Part shown: positions 45,690-57,289 of the stretch, one piece after another | Numbering within the stretch: the first letter of the stretch is position 1 | Layout of the letters: each line of letters opens with the position of its first letter | Assembly (NCBI GenBank): GCA_032622095.1 | Contig: CP136065.1 | Coordinates: 114,185,195-114,249,194, forward strand | Length of the DNA stretch: 64,000 nt | From: Siphonodentalium dalli | Lineage: Eukaryota > Mollusca > Scaphopoda > Gadilida > Siphonodentaliidae | Direction: 5' to 3' | Notes under the pieces: model-generated | What the model was told of the DNA's origin: nothing | Database searches by the model: none | Seen by the model: only the letters and a program-made list of their open reading frames with translations | Made by a program: the position numbers and the translations under genes

Positions 45690-47110
45690 GCCTATGTATG
45701 GTCAAGCGCTGCTGAAGATGATAACACATTTGACATTATTATGTGACGATAAAAAAGTTTCATTATTTGCTTTGACGATTATGATGATGGCGGCGATGAC
45801 GGCGATTATGATGATGTTGATGACGGCGATTATGCCTAGAATAGTTGATGACCCGACTCAGGTAACTGTGGACAAGTTCTCCAAATTAATTGGCAGTCGG
45901 CGGTCGGTTATGTCCACAAAAGTGGCGTAGATTCATAATGAAATTAATACATATGCTGCCTTTCTTTCACAAATACAATGACAATGTCGTGATATATGAC
46001 CAAGAGCTACAGAAACGATACTAAAATCAAACAACCAAACATCCCAGAATTGACGGTAGTATACATTAGTATGTGGCATAACTGTCTGTTGGTCTGATTC
46101 ACTAAAACGGAATATTCAGAATCATATGATTCTTCACAGCGATTTTATCCTTCAGTAACAACGGGAAATCAAATATAGAAAAACAACCAAGAAATTTGAT
46201 TCTATATCTACCGCACAAGAAAGGCACGTATGTATGTTTGTAAAAGTCGCCAAAATTGTTCATATCCTGCTGATTTTGCCAATTATTTGTTCAGTTATTT
46301 CAACTTTTTAGGTTTTGATTCCTTTCTGTTTCGATGAAGAACAAAACAATTGAGAATAGCACCCTATACTGATTTTGATTTAATTATGAGATCTGGTTTG
46401 CAAATGAAGAATCGATTTATATCTCTTGGTTCCCCGCCGAGAACCAAATGTAATGTCAAGAACCATTGGTTCTGAGTTTGGTTCCGAATGAAGAATAATT
46501 TGATTCTCTGTTGGTTCTTCACCTAGAACCAAACTTTAGTGTCAATTACTCTCTCATAAAAAAACACGTCCTCGTTACTATCAAAGTTGCTGGATTAAAA
46601 GTCCATTTTATTTGCATTTTAATAGCGATCCTGAAATATCTACGTGTGTGCATGTGTATATGTGAACGGTATATACACATTATCCGGCACGATAACATAT
46701 ATTTGGAAGGGGTTCATGTTTCTGACTTATCATTGGCTATTTGAACTTCGATAAATCAAAACCTCATAGTTTAGTGTCACAAATGACTATAAATTAATGT
46801 CTAATCGAACATGGCAAAACAAGTTATAATTGGAGAACCGTCTATAATATATTTTTAACGACAATCATGCAACAAAATTGTTATAATAACGACTTACATG
46901 TACCTACACGAACTCATCGCTCGCCGAAAGGGTGAGGGATCATTCGGGGCCGCCGTTACGCATCCTAGCATGGTCCTCGTTATACAAATGAACAGTGTGA
47001 TGAACCGCTTCCTCTCCTCCGTGGTTGTGACCATGGACGTAAATGATATATACATCGCTGTTGTGACGCATGCGATGCGTGCAAGTGATACGGATGTTGT
47101 TGTTTTGTGT
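45690..47110. other. Intronic stretch, nothing recognised as a gene
   Basis: Contains a GATGATGGCG-type trinucleotide run (about 45780-45830). A patch of inverted GGTTCT/AGAACC motifs (about 46425-46540) has several 'ttggttct...agaaccaaa' pairs. A GC-richer piece at 46905-47095 has an open frame on + that runs into the antisense of a LINE tail, so I do not call it. Confidence 0.5.
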
Positions 47111-47371
47111 TTAATGTATTACTTTAAACATATTTTATTTGTATATCGAATAATACAAAAGGGATTGGGGACAAGTTACAAAACTTACTTTGCCCCTCTC
47201 CCTGTTTACAATAATATTATTCATACAAAATGTTGAAGGAGAGATTCAAAATCATATATAGGTTAAACATATTTACATTTACAAAAGAGTGGGTTCGGGG
47301 TTTGGGGTGGGAGGTGCCAAAACCGATTTGTGACTAATTTTCTTTTTGTGGCTGTTCTGAAATACGTTTGA

Positions 47372-49693
47372 TTATCCGACTTCGAATCGTTTAGTCGCTG
47401 TTATATATCGATGGACTATTTTGAAGAGAATTTTGTTTCTTCTATTTGAGATATCGGGAGTTCCGAGAAGTAAATCATTGATATGTGTAATTTTCAGTCC
47501 TTCTTGGTATAATTTTTGACACATTTCCATTCGTTCGGTGTGAAATAGGGGACACGCCCAGAGGTAGTGGTAAGTATCTTCGCATGGATTTCCACAATGG
47601 CATTGGGGGCTGTCAGAGATATAATTTTGGAACATATCGGAACGTAGGCTGCTGCATTTGTTACGCAATTTGGCATGGGCGACATTAAGCGTTCTACGAC
47701 CTGTATAGAAGTATGATGGTGGTTTTACTGTAGGATCTATTAATTCGAGATAAAATTTGAAGTCTGCGATAGATTCGGCATCTGTTATTTCTGTGGGTAT
47801 GTCATTCCACGATTTTAAAGTAGCGGGGAAGAATGATTTTTTAAAATGCTCGGTGTTACAGAAGTAAGAATAAAATTTTCCCGGTTTTCTCAAGTTATAT
47901 CCAGAGACTTCAGATGATCTAGGTGTTAGAAGATTTTGTAGGTATTCGGGGGCATCGTCATTTACTATTTTATACATTGCTTGTAGTTTATGGATCTCTC
48001 TTCTCTTGCTCAGTGTTGGCCAGCCAACTTCATTTAGGAGGTTTATATTGGACACTGATCGCGTGAGGCCACTAACTGTTCGGGCGGCATCGCAATGTAA
48101 TCGGTCGAGCTTCTCGGTTAGGTATTTGGGGGCACAATCCCAGACTACATCGGAGTAATCAAATAGTGGTAGGATAAAAGTTTTATAAATGCTTTCAAGC
48201 GATCTTCGGTCAAGCTGATACTTAAATCTTCGGAGCTATGCTAAGCGTGAGGCTATTCTGTTTTTTATACCATTTAGGTGATTATTCCATTTTAAGTTAG
48301 CTTGGAGTTCCAGACCGAGTTGTTTATGTGTTTCAACAAATGAGATTGGATCCTGTTTAAAGGTTAAGTCGGGGGCTTCCCCAGAAGTCCCCGTTAGTGC
48401 ATAGGACATACTAATTGTTTTAGAAGGATTAAAGTTTACTAACCAGTTTTCAGACCATTGTGCTATGATTTGGAGGTCACTATTCATGACGCGGCCTAAT
48501 TCATTTAGGTCATAGTGACTATTTGTTAGACATGTGTCGTCGGCGTACATTCTCGTAAAAGAAAGTATGTTGTCTGGTAAATCGTTGATATAGACAAGGA
48601 AGAGGAATGGTCCTAAGATTTAGCCCTGTGGTACACCAGCTGGGATGATCTCGTATTCAGAAACGGTGTTATTTACTAAGACTCTTTGTTGCCGTTTATG
48701 AAGGTAGTCCTCTATCCATCTCAATGTTCTCCCGCGAACTCCATAATTATATAGCTTATATAACAGTCCCCTGTGCCAAACTCTCTCGAAGGCTTTGGAA
48801 ATATCACAGAAAACAGAGCATGTATATAGTCCTTTGTCGAGAGATTGACATAGGTGATTGTATAGGTCTATCAGTTGGTGAGATGTGCTGTGGCCGGTTA
48901 TGAAACCCGATTGGTTGGAATAAAGTAATTTATTGTCGTCAAAGAACGGACTTATTTGTTTTAGTACAAGTTTTTCAAACGCTTTCCCAAGACAAGGAAG
49001 CAGGGAGATAGGTCGATAGTTTTTTGTGTCGGCTGGGTCATCTTTTTTGAAAATTGGAACAACGTTAGCCTTTTTCCAGGTAGATGGAAACTTTGCGTTG
49101 TTGAAGGATTTATTGAAAATTATTGACAGAGGATATGCTATTGATTCAGCTGTTGAATTTAACATTTTCGCATTTATTCCATCATGTCCATGGGCTTTAT
49201 TCAGTTTGAGCGATGTTAATACAGAAATTATCCTATCCTGCGTAAATTCCAATTCCGTTAGTTCTTTTTCACAACGCGATTTGAATGGTGGTAATTTATG
49301 GGATGAATCGTTAATCGAAGAATTGGAAATGAAACTTTTATTCAGCAGGTTGGCTTTGTCCAGATCGTCTGTTACGTAGAGTTTTCCGTTTATATCAATT
49401 GTGTTGCTCGTGCTGGGGAAAGAGCTTGGAGTAGATAGGGGTGGGATACAATTTGTTTTCTTTTTACATAGCAAGAAGTTTATTAATTGCCAAAAATCGC
49501 GGGGGGATGATGAGTTTTTAACCCGATTTTCCAGTTTCTCTTCAAATTTTGCTTTTGCGAACTTTTTCATGTTATTAATTTGGTTTCTGGTATTCTTATA
49601 CTGTTGCCACGTATCAGGGCGATTGTTTTTTAGCGCTTTGTTTCGTAATTTTTCTCTTTTGCGGATTTCTTTTCTAATGTCGGAATTAAACCA

Positions 49694-49700
<7 letters not shown>
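47372..49700 (-). pseudogene. CR1/Jockey-like LINE, 5'-truncated, two in-frame stops
   Basis: Read on the minus strand, one frame from about 49697 to 47372 encodes the linker after the endonuclease (WFNSDIRKEIRKREK...), then reverse transcriptase with YRPISLLPCLGKAFEKLV, SGFITGHSTSHQLIDLYNHL, CDISKAFERVWH, GVPQG and MYADDT (catalytic DD). After it come a thumb region and a C-terminal Cys/His motif CHCGNPCEDTYHYLWACPL. The frame carries a TAA directly after GVPQG (48617-48619) and a TAG at about 48233-48235. The endonuclease is missing and a CT microsatellite occupies the 5' end. The 3' end may reach about 47110, where AATAAA-like sequence occurs on this strand. It lies in the intron of the 42.0-56.3 kb gene, antisense. 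Confidence 0.9.
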
Positions 49701-49752
<52 letters not shown>

Positions 49753-49827
49753 TCTCTCTCACACTCTCTCACTCTCTCTCACACTCTCACACTCTCTCTC
49801 TCTCTCTCACACTCTCTCTCTCTCTCA

Positions 49828-49888
<61 letters not shown>

Positions 49889-49931
49889 CTCCTCTCTCCT
49901 CTCTCCTCTCTCCTCTCTCCTCTCTCTCTCA
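49697..49931. repeat. 235-bp (CT)n microsatellite
   Basis: (CT)n with interspersed CACA and CTCTCTC-CTCTCTC variants. It joins the LINE coding frame exactly at its truncated 5' end, so the LINE frame reads into Arg-Glu repeats. Ser-Leu and Arg-Glu open frames here are artefacts. Confidence 0.95.
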
Positions 49932-51240
49932 ACAATAGTTTGTGTATAGGTATGTTTAAGTAGTTTATTTCCCCGAGATTTGTGTGGTGTCTATGACATA
50001 AGAACCATTTACCCAAATAATGTAGCCTTTGGTGTGGGAGTGAAGTTATGACATATATGCCATTATATTCTTCCACCATACTCGTTCAATTGTCTAATAT
50101 AATTGTGATGCAATGGAAATTTAACATTTATCAATGAATATTAAGCATCGTTTAATGCACTACTGAAATTAGAGTTATTATTCGTGTAATTCCGTCACTA
50201 TGACTAAGGCCAAATTCAGTCATAGTGACTCTCTGAAAGGTATGGGCTGTTCAAAGTGACTCCAAATGCTTGTTACATAAGTTAGTCATATTGACCCGAT
50301 ATACGTGTGCATACATATTGGTCTTCATAGTGGTGGATTTGCTGTAGACATGTACGATTCTTCCTCGAACAAACACATCGCGCGTGAATTAAAAAAGTTG
50401 ACTATTTACTTGACTAAGAATTTTAGTCGTATCAATTTAAACTTAGTCATTATGACTAACATTGTGTTGACTAGGAACTAAGTTAGTCGTATCAATTTCA
50501 ACAGTCAGAATGACTAACTTAGCTGATGACTAAGAACATGTTAGTCATTGTGACTAAGTTTTCTCAGTGCACACACACACACCCTCCCTCTCTTTCTTCT
50601 TCTTTTTTTTGTTGTTCTCGCACGTGCATGAACCATGCGGTTTTCTACTTTTATTCCACATTCGGCATAAGGTGAAGAATCGATGTAAAACCATTTGATT
50701 CCAAATATTTCTTTGAGTGTATGTATATATGTCATGTGATATTTCCGCATGTAATCATACGTTGAAATTGATTAATAGTACATGTGTTATATTATGAGCT
50801 TAGTTCACTGTTCAACCCGTTTAAGTTCAGCATACGGACATATGCCGGCGTGTAAAAAAATGTCATTCGAGTGTGATTTACGAAAACTCCATATATAGTC
50901 CACAGCATAACTCAACTACATACCACTCATTTTCTTCCTTAATGTCTCTTAACTTTTTTCGGAAGTTATGGCGTCCATCATGGTGGGCACTTTGCTTGAT
51001 AAACACCAGGTGTCGTTTGTCGCCATCATATAGAGTGAAGATAGTATCACAAATATGGAACATATCACCCATTTTCTTCTCTTATAATTTTTTAGGATGT
51101 TATTTTAAAAATTGGCCGCAGACAAGATGGCGTCCATCATGGTGGTCACTTTGCTGGATATATGCACCAGGTGTCGTTTTCAGACCAACGAAATTATGAG
51201 TGAAGACTAAATTTGATTTTTTTTATTCTTTATTTCAATA
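49932..51240. other. Intronic stretch with TTAGTCA-type inverted motifs
   Basis: At 50194-50570 motifs 'ttagtcat(a/t)(g/t)tgactaa' and 'ttagtcgtatcaattt' recur in both orientations, including the hairpin GTCACTATGACT...AGTCATAGTGAC (50194-50228). At 50960-51180 two copies of 'gatggcgtccatcatggtgg.cactttgct' lie about 160 bp apart, and a related block occurs near 55940. No gene is seen. Confidence 0.55.
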
Positions 51241-51377
51241 AAATATGATAAAACATGTAACATGGTAACAAAAATAAGCACTTGGTGGAACGAATGGCAA
51301 CGATGGTTAACATATACAGAGCACAAGTCATTCAATTATACGGAAAGAATGCTGATCGGAATAGCACAACATGTTAT

Positions 51378-51664
51378 GAACATGCATGTAGCAGCTTCAA
51401 TGTCATTGGGATGTCCTGCGACTCAAGGTACAGCTCTTCAATCAGCAAATAGAATGGCACCTGACCTCTGGTGGCGACTCTGGAGTTCAGTGCGTTGTGC
51501 CATCGTTCAACGTCGTTGTTGGTACGGACGCTACACATATACACACTCCAGCAGTTGACGTCGAACACTGGGCCGTCTATCCATTGGTCGCCGACGTATA
51601 AGGACATGACTTGTTTCAGCTTTGTTGAATTGTCGTCGACGAGGCCACTGAAAGTGTTTTCCAT
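51378..51664 (-). pseudogene. MULE transposase-domain fragment
   Basis: A 96-residue frame starting MENTFSGLVDDN contains WSVYMCSVRTNNDVERWHNA and RGQVPFYLLIEELYLES. The pattern RTNNDVE.WHNALN followed by PFYLLIE.L..E is the conserved C-terminal part of MULE-transposase-like proteins (often with FLYWCH fingers) that are abundant in molluscs and other invertebrates. The catalytic DDE region is not present, and the downstream continuation is broken in all frames. It is a decayed fragment of either a transposon or a domesticated-family gene copy. Confidence 0.7.
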
Positions 51665-51743
51665 TTACAAATAAAGTTCAGAAATTGTAAAATTTATTGC
51701 CAATATGGATTGATATGCCGCTGAGATGTAAATGTCAGGTTAG

Positions 51744-53352
51744 GTGTTGGGACGGAACATCAAACGGGAACCACATAAAACGGGAACCACCACTAAACAA
51801 ATAGACAAATTTCTTGACATGAACTGTCTGCACTCGGAGGCCCAAGCCGGCTTCCGAAAGGGCTATTCCACAGTCGATCACACCTTTTCCCTTTATGCTC
51901 TAATCCAACTTCTCAAAGCCAACAAGCAGAATCTTTACTGCGCCTTTATAGATTTTTCTAAAGCATTCGACTCGGTCTGGAGAGCCGGTCTATGGAAAAA
52001 ACTTTTAGCTCACGGTATCACTGATAATATTGTTAGTGTAATCAAGTCCCTATATAGCGATCTGAAACTGTGTATACGCCTTGGCGGGGAAGAATCAGAA
52101 TTCTTCGGCAACTCAATTGGTCTAAAACAGGGAGATAGCCTCTCACCTCTGCTCTATGCCATTTACGTAAATGATCTCGAGAACCACCTCAGCTTACACT
52201 CTTGCGAAGGCATTGCTCTAGATAAGTTTAGTGGCATCGAAACTGGCATCTATATTAAGCTACTTCTACTTATATATGCTGACGATACAGTATTAATTTC
52301 TAACACACACGAAGGGCTGCGGAAATCACTAGACACATTTTCTTTATACTTCACCCGCTGGAAATTAAAAGTGAATATACTGAAAACGAAAATCGTTATA
52401 TTTGGCCGTAAGCCAAGACACGCGGACCACCTTAATGCATTTTCATTGGATGATCATACTTTAGACATAGTGGATAACTATAAATACCTTGGTACAACTT
52501 TCCACAAAAATGGCTCTTTTGCCATGGAAAGAAACACCAGGTGCAAGTCAGCAAAAAGTGCCATGTACGCACTGCTCAGCAAAGCCAGAAGGAACAAACT
52601 CACCATTGAATGTATCCTCGAAGTATATGAAATGTACATCATACCTATAATGTTGTATGGTTCTGAGGTATGCATGGGGCCACGAAAATTTGACCTGCTT
52701 CTCGAAACTTGAACTATGGTTTCTAAAATTTGCTCTAGGATTGAAAAAATCAACACCAACCGCCTTTGTATATGGAGAACTTGGAATATATCCAATCGCA
52801 GTGAAAATCAAGAGTCGTTTCCTTTCTTACTGGACTAAGCTTATCACAATGCCTACAAGCAGAGTGTCGCTTATACTGTATTATATTATGCACCAATTGT
52901 ATTCTCACACTGTTTTTAATAACCCATGGATTAAATGTTTACATGACTCGCTTAATGGCTTCGGAATGAGTAACGTGTGGAATAATCAGTACATCACAAA
53001 TCCCAAGCACTTCACGCAAACTATCGAACGAAAACTGCACGATTTCTATCTGCAAGAATGGTGGGCATCGATAGCAACATCCAGTAAATTCGCCTTTTAT
53101 CGTATTATCAAGACCTCATTTGAACGAGAAAGTTACCTATCAATAACAAACCACCGAGTCGTGCAAAGCATCCATCTCTTCCGTACCAGGAACCATAAAC
53201 TCCCAATAGAATATGGCGCGTGGACCAATGCCGCATATTCGGATAGATTGTGTACCCTCTGCAACTCAGAAATAGGCGATGAGTATCATGTCATCCTTAA
53301 ATGTATTGAACTCCAAGACATACGCGTACAATACCTGAGACCATACTATTAA
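51744..53352 (+). pseudogene. Second LINE (different clade), frameshifted RT
   Basis: Frame 1 (to 52712) begins inside the reverse transcriptase: SEAQAGFRKGYSTVDHTFSL, CAFIDFSKAFDSVWRAGLW, GLKQGDSLSPLLYAIYVNDL, IYADDT (catalytic), then YKYLG. Near 52665-52670 the frame shifts by +1 and continues to 53352 through the thumb/C-terminal region, with a Cys-His motif (LCTLCNSEIGDEYHVILKC). The shift coincides with a TGCA that could be a 4-bp insertion. Endonuclease and RT N-terminus are missing. The 3' UTR appears to run to about 53905, ending AATAAATTGAATTGA. The motif wording differs from the LINE at 47372-49700, so it is another clade (I or Nimb-like are possibilities; not resolved). Confidence 0.9.
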
Positions 53353-53905
53353 TTACCAGGGACCAAACGCTAACAAGTTAGCAGCACTATTCAATAACCG
53401 CAACAGAAGAATTACCAAGAATCTCTCAGTTTTTATAAAAAAGATCATTGATATATTTCGGAACTCTTGAGGCTACACTTTCAGACAAACAAGTAACCCA
53501 CCTTCAAAATATACCGATATAACATACGTGTTTCTTACATGTACCAAATTATATAAAGAAGGACCCCAACACCAATATAATAGTTTAACGCTGTAGATGC
53601 GCTTATTTGATAAGCGCCACGAGTATATACTACAATCTGACTCCTCTTGAGGCTGAATCACTTAAACCATTCAAAATCCATATCCACTGACCGAACACGT
53701 AACCATTACGCCGAAATTAATAACAATAACATATCAGAAAAAATATATATAATTATATACAGATCAAGACACTATTGTATACACAACTATATTATATATC
53801 TAAATGTGCATTCATGCAAAACAAATTTATATTTGCATCGATATTTGTAATAACCATGTTTCTGTTATATCTACCTTGATGATCAGAATACTAATAAATT
53901 GAATT
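53353..53905 (+). mobile_element. 3' UTR and tail of the second LINE
   Basis: Follows the LINE stop. 'ctcttgaggct' occurs twice (53465, 53644). It ends with AATACTAATAAATTGAATTG, a tail like the one at 17720-17745. Confidence 0.5.
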
Positions 53906-54049
53906 GACTGTTTGTAATAATACAACACACGGTGAACATCTGCATTCAATGTCGCATATATTTGACTGTGTAAACACGCTTTAGTATGTACTATACCCAA
54001 TGCATCATCAAAGTCAATATTATATATGAAAAGAAAAGAAAATCAAATA

Positions 54050-54177
54050 AGGGCCGAAACGTCTCCGATGAAGTGCCGAAACGTCCAAGTACCTGGGCCG
54101 AAACAACCAAGTGCCGAAAACCCAGGTGCCGAAACGTCTTAAAGACCAAGTGCCGAAACGTCCAGCTGCCGAAACGC
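54050..54177. repeat. GTGCCGAAACGTCC minisatellite
   Basis: Seven variable units beginning (G)TGCCGAAACGTCCAAG. It directly abuts the 3' end of the SWIM exon on the minus strand and may have truncated it. Confidence 0.85.
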
Positions 54178-54301
54178 CATGCACCACAGTGAATGTTGAG
54201 GAACGGGTGTACATGTCAGTTTTGATGGAATATCTTTCAATCCACGTAGTTGCCATTGTTGTAAGGACAGAATAACACCAACCGCATGTAAACAACAACC
54301 A
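54178..54301 (-). CDS. SWIM-domain gene, second visible exon
   Basis: On the minus strand the acceptor ttttttttcccgaaacag (just above 54301) opens a frame whose first base completes a Gly codon begun in the exon at 55077, then reads GCCLHAVGVILSLQQWQLRG and LKDIPSKLTCTPVPQ. The C-x-H supplies the second half of a SWIM zinc finger (CSC...CLH), and the Ala-rich helix followed by a 'LTCT.xPQ' segment resembles invertebrate SWIM/YqaJ-type proteins. The frame then enters the minisatellite and stops at 54139-54141, so the C-terminus looks truncated or the true donor is unclear. Function of such genes is unknown; many derive from multicopy families. Confidence 0.6.
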
Positions 54302-55076
54302 CTGTTTCGGGAAAAAAAATCCTCAGATGACAAGCTTGTTGGGTAGGGCTGGGGGTTGTATGTATTTCACAAAGTAAATCCCCCAAATATAACATTTTGG
54401 AATTGGGGCATGAGTAAAGGTAATAAAAGGTCAGCGCGTTTTAAACGTTTTATAGATATAAATTACCAAATACAGAATCAGTGTGTATCAGCAGCATTGG
54501 GCCCGATTAGGTCTATAGGGCGAATCGAAATGCGATTAGGTGACCCAAACAGACTTCTCTATATTTGTATTGTATTGTGTTTGTGTTTTTTATTTGATTT
54601 AAAAAAAAATATATTGTTTATACACCAACCAGACTTGATGCTAATTTGTGTTGACAAACACAATAAATTTAGGTGGTGATAATAAATGTTGATTCTTACG
54701 TTTAAATCGTCATTTAGCTACAAAATTCCGTTATGGTCAAACTAGTTTTGAAGAAATGTACGTTATATATACAACGAAAAAAATCAAACGAGCAGCCTTG
54801 ACGTCGCGCGTGATCGCTGATCGGGAGGGGCGGCTTGACCAAAATCAGTAGCAACACAAACGTTCTGAGCGTCATAGCATACGAACATAACACTAAAATG
54901 TATATAAACATCAAAATCACTCGTTATGAATAATAAGCTCGGAATTTACGGATCGGATATATATTCCACATATTGATCGTATATAGTTTCGGCAAATGTA
55001 TGGTGGGTTGCACAGCACTAACTTGTATATTCACAAAAATAATGCAGCATTAAAAAGATATAATTATTGCACTCAC
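54302..55076 (-). other. Intron between the two SWIM exons
   Basis: Donor CTGG|gtgagt (minus, 55076-55071) and acceptor ...cccgaaacag (54304-54302), phase 2 on both sides. The interior is AT-rich with no other feature recognised. Confidence 0.55.
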
Positions 55077-55210
55077 CCAGCTTGACAAGAGCAGTGGACA
55101 TCGGAAATATTCGATGAATCAACCTCTAAATCAACCTGGAGTGGACTTTCATTTTTTCCGCTGGTTTCGGTGACATTTTGCTCCAACAAACAGTTTATTT
55201 TCCAACTTAT
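55077..55210 (-). CDS. SWIM-domain gene, first visible exon
   Basis: The minus-strand frame, open from just below a TAA at 55213-55211, reads ...CLLEQNVTETSGKNESPLQV, then DLEVDSSNISDVHCSCQA, and ends in a split codon GG at a consensus donor gtgagt. Joined to the exon at 54301 it gives HCSCQAGGCCLHAV, a complete CxC-x(n)-CxH SWIM motif, a DNA/protein-binding zinc finger. The preceding alternating hydrophobic strand (VDLEVD) is normal for SWIM domains. The exon's 5' boundary is uncertain because no strong acceptor is visible. It is nested in the intron of the + strand gene. Confidence 0.6.
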
Positions 55211-56252
55211 TTATTGACACGTTGTGGACATAACCTTCGCCATAGTATCTGAAAACTTGCTGACGGGATTTTAAAGATGTTCCCACCGAATTCAAAAAGA
55301 TTTTATCGAAATTGTCCGGCAAATCCGACAGAGCTCATATGCGCGGCTTCATAGTTTCACTCATATTTACCATTTGATTGTCTTACCGCAGCCAGCTCTA
55401 AGCTGTAGGCGAGGTTATCGGCCGCTGGCAGAAAGGTGAATTGTTTAGAGTGAAGATCTTATCACATGCGGTCTTGTTCTCCATTTGATTCGTTATGCTA
55501 ATATACCACTCTTAGAAATTAGTCAAAAATCAGACACCAAAACCAATATGGCAGGCATTGGTAGCCGTGATGTGAAACGTTGCTAAATTTTCGACATTTC
55601 ACCACATTCAGTTTGTCTCTGTGTGAAAACATGGTGTGATTGTATGGATAGATTTATCAGGTAGACGATTCATTTGCACACCCGATGAGATCATAATATT
55701 CATTCTCGGACGGATAGTTTACCCCGATATCACGTTTTTTCCAAATGTCGGTATAATCCTGTCAAAGCCGAATTTCACATTATATATGTGCCGCCATATT
55801 GGATTTTGGCGTCGTATTTTTGCCAATATCTGAGGGTGGTATATTAGCACAACGAAACAATCTGAGAACAAGACCACGTATGGTATACTATATATATGTG
55901 TATTATATAATGGCGACCAATGATACTTGTTGCATATCATGCATAATGGTCGTCATGATGGACGCCATCCTGTCTGGAGTCTCTGCAGCCACTTTGTTTT
56001 TCTTGTTAACATCCGAAAACAGTTAGAATAAATATATAGATTGTCCATCATCAGCTAGAATTTCATATATAACGTCGATGCAAACTGTTACTCTTCTCAT
56101 TGTATTTAAATTCTTCTTAATTCCCCCTCCTTTCTGACTTTCTTTTTGATATTGAAATTAGATGTTGTTCGATTGATATATGCTGTTCGAAGCTGCAACG
56201 TTTGCTCAATAATATATATGAATATTACACTAGTTCATATTTACCGCCTCAG
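55211..56252. other. Intronic stretch, nothing recognised
   Basis: Upstream side of the SWIM exon and left flank of the exon at 56253. A 'gacgccatcctgtctgga' block (about 55960) resembles, inverted, the pair at 50965-51150. The acceptor tract for the next exon (tttaccgcctcag) ends it. Confidence 0.5.
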
Positions 56253-56753
56253 GTCTGTGTGGCAATATTGGCGGTGGGCTGCATCGCCCTTGTCCATGCT
56301 CAGAAGACTCCAAAAAAAAAACAAGTGACGGATTTAGAGGCTAATCTCGATGAAATGGCCCGGGATCAGATGGCTGGCCAGTCCCCGATGTGTTACCCGC
56401 TGGCCAGCATTGGGACCGACATCAGTGAGATGGCTGACATCCAGGTCACCACCGGAAATAAAATTGGACGTGTACCTCCGGATGTCGCGTTAGTACCAAA
56501 CCTATTTAAACATTTAATTACTGAATATATATTATTAGTCGTATCGATGCAATATAAGTTCAACAAAACAGCATATTTTGTTTATAGATACAATGGGAGA
56601 ATCTATTCATATGTGTTAACGGGGTTACAGTACACTAAATTCGGCCCTTTATGGGACCATCCCCTTACATTGTCAGTGGCTCAAATTCATTCATTTGTTG
56701 CATATATTATGTCGAGTACAAAAGGAGATGGTCCCAAAAATGACCGTGTTTAG
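56253..56753 (+). CDS. Second exon of the probable secreted-protein gene
   Basis: The acceptor ttcatatttaccgcctcag precedes GTC TGT GTG GCA..., read as VCVAILAVGCIALVHAQ, the hydrophobic core of a signal peptide that lacks only a start, supplied by the Met-Lys exon at 42068. After cleavage the mature part begins KTPKKKQ (basic), then an acidic helix (DLEANLDEMARDQ), a single Cys (MCYPLASIGTD) and ISEMADIQ. GC is higher than flanks up to about 56490, consistent with real coding. The open frame continues to a TAG at 56753, but 56632-56760 matches an interspersed repeat (also near 28168), so the exon probably ends earlier; a donor-like ATCA|gtgaga lies at about 56425. I recognise no family. With one Cys a disulfide-rich toxin or peptide is unlikely. 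Confidence 0.55.
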   Translation, partial: VCVAILAVGCIALVHAQKTPKKKQVTDLEANLDEMARDQMAGQSPMCYPLASIGTDISEMADIQVTTGNKIGRVPPDVALVPNLFKHLITEYILLVVSMQYKFNKTAYFVYRYNGRIYSYVLTGLQYTKFGPLWDHPLTLSVAQIHSFVAYIMSSTKGDGPKNDRV

Positions 56754-56760
56754 TGTAAGG
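56632..56760. repeat. Interspersed repeat shared with 28168-28262
   Basis: 'gtggctcaaattcattcatttgttgcatatatt' and 'gatggtcccaaaaatgaccgtgtttagtgta' match the earlier copy. It overlaps the end of the open frame at 56753. Confidence 0.6.
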
Positions 56761-57289
56761 ACCAGACGCGCGTTTTGCATATATAAATCCAGACAAAAAT
56801 GCATAACATTTTCAACAAAGAATTTCTCGTGATCTATCCAACGAAAATTATTGAATTTCACATATCCTCATCTCCATTGTGTATAGAATCGGAACAATCA
56901 TTAAGAAGACAATTAGCAATGGATTTTAATAAGATTTGTGAGGTTGAAAATATGATTTTTTTATTGGCCCTTTAGTCAACTAAAGAACTAAAGAACTATA
57001 GAACTGCTAGAACAATTAACAGTTTCCTACAATAATCAGCTTATTGTCTTGGCTGTATATAATAGGAAAGTCTCATTTGTGTCATAATGTCGAGTTGAAA
57101 TTTAATTGCATGTTATGGCATTGTACCACCATATATTACAATATAGCAGCCACATATATTTCAGCCCAAATGAAAACAAATATCAATATCAATGTAATAA
57201 AGAATAAGTCGTTCGACTTATAGTCCCAGATGGTATTGCAATAAATGTAATACAATATCACAACATGCGGTTTCAACAATAAAATTCGT
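56761..57289. other. Stretch without recognised features
   Basis: AT-rich, no supported gene. A 'actaaagaactaaagaactatagaac' mini-repeat lies at about 56980. Confidence 0.5.

Noticed and set aside
45583-45930. 115-residue frame on + with Met/Ala run
   Set aside because: Starts inside the Harbinger-like element and runs through a GATGATGGCG simple repeat.
46898-47236. 112-residue frame on +
   Set aside because: Its right third is antisense to the LINE 3' tail and no domain is recognised; probably chance.
49401-49949. 182-residue Ser-Leu-rich open frame on +
   Set aside because: Antisense of a LINE plus a (CT)n microsatellite.
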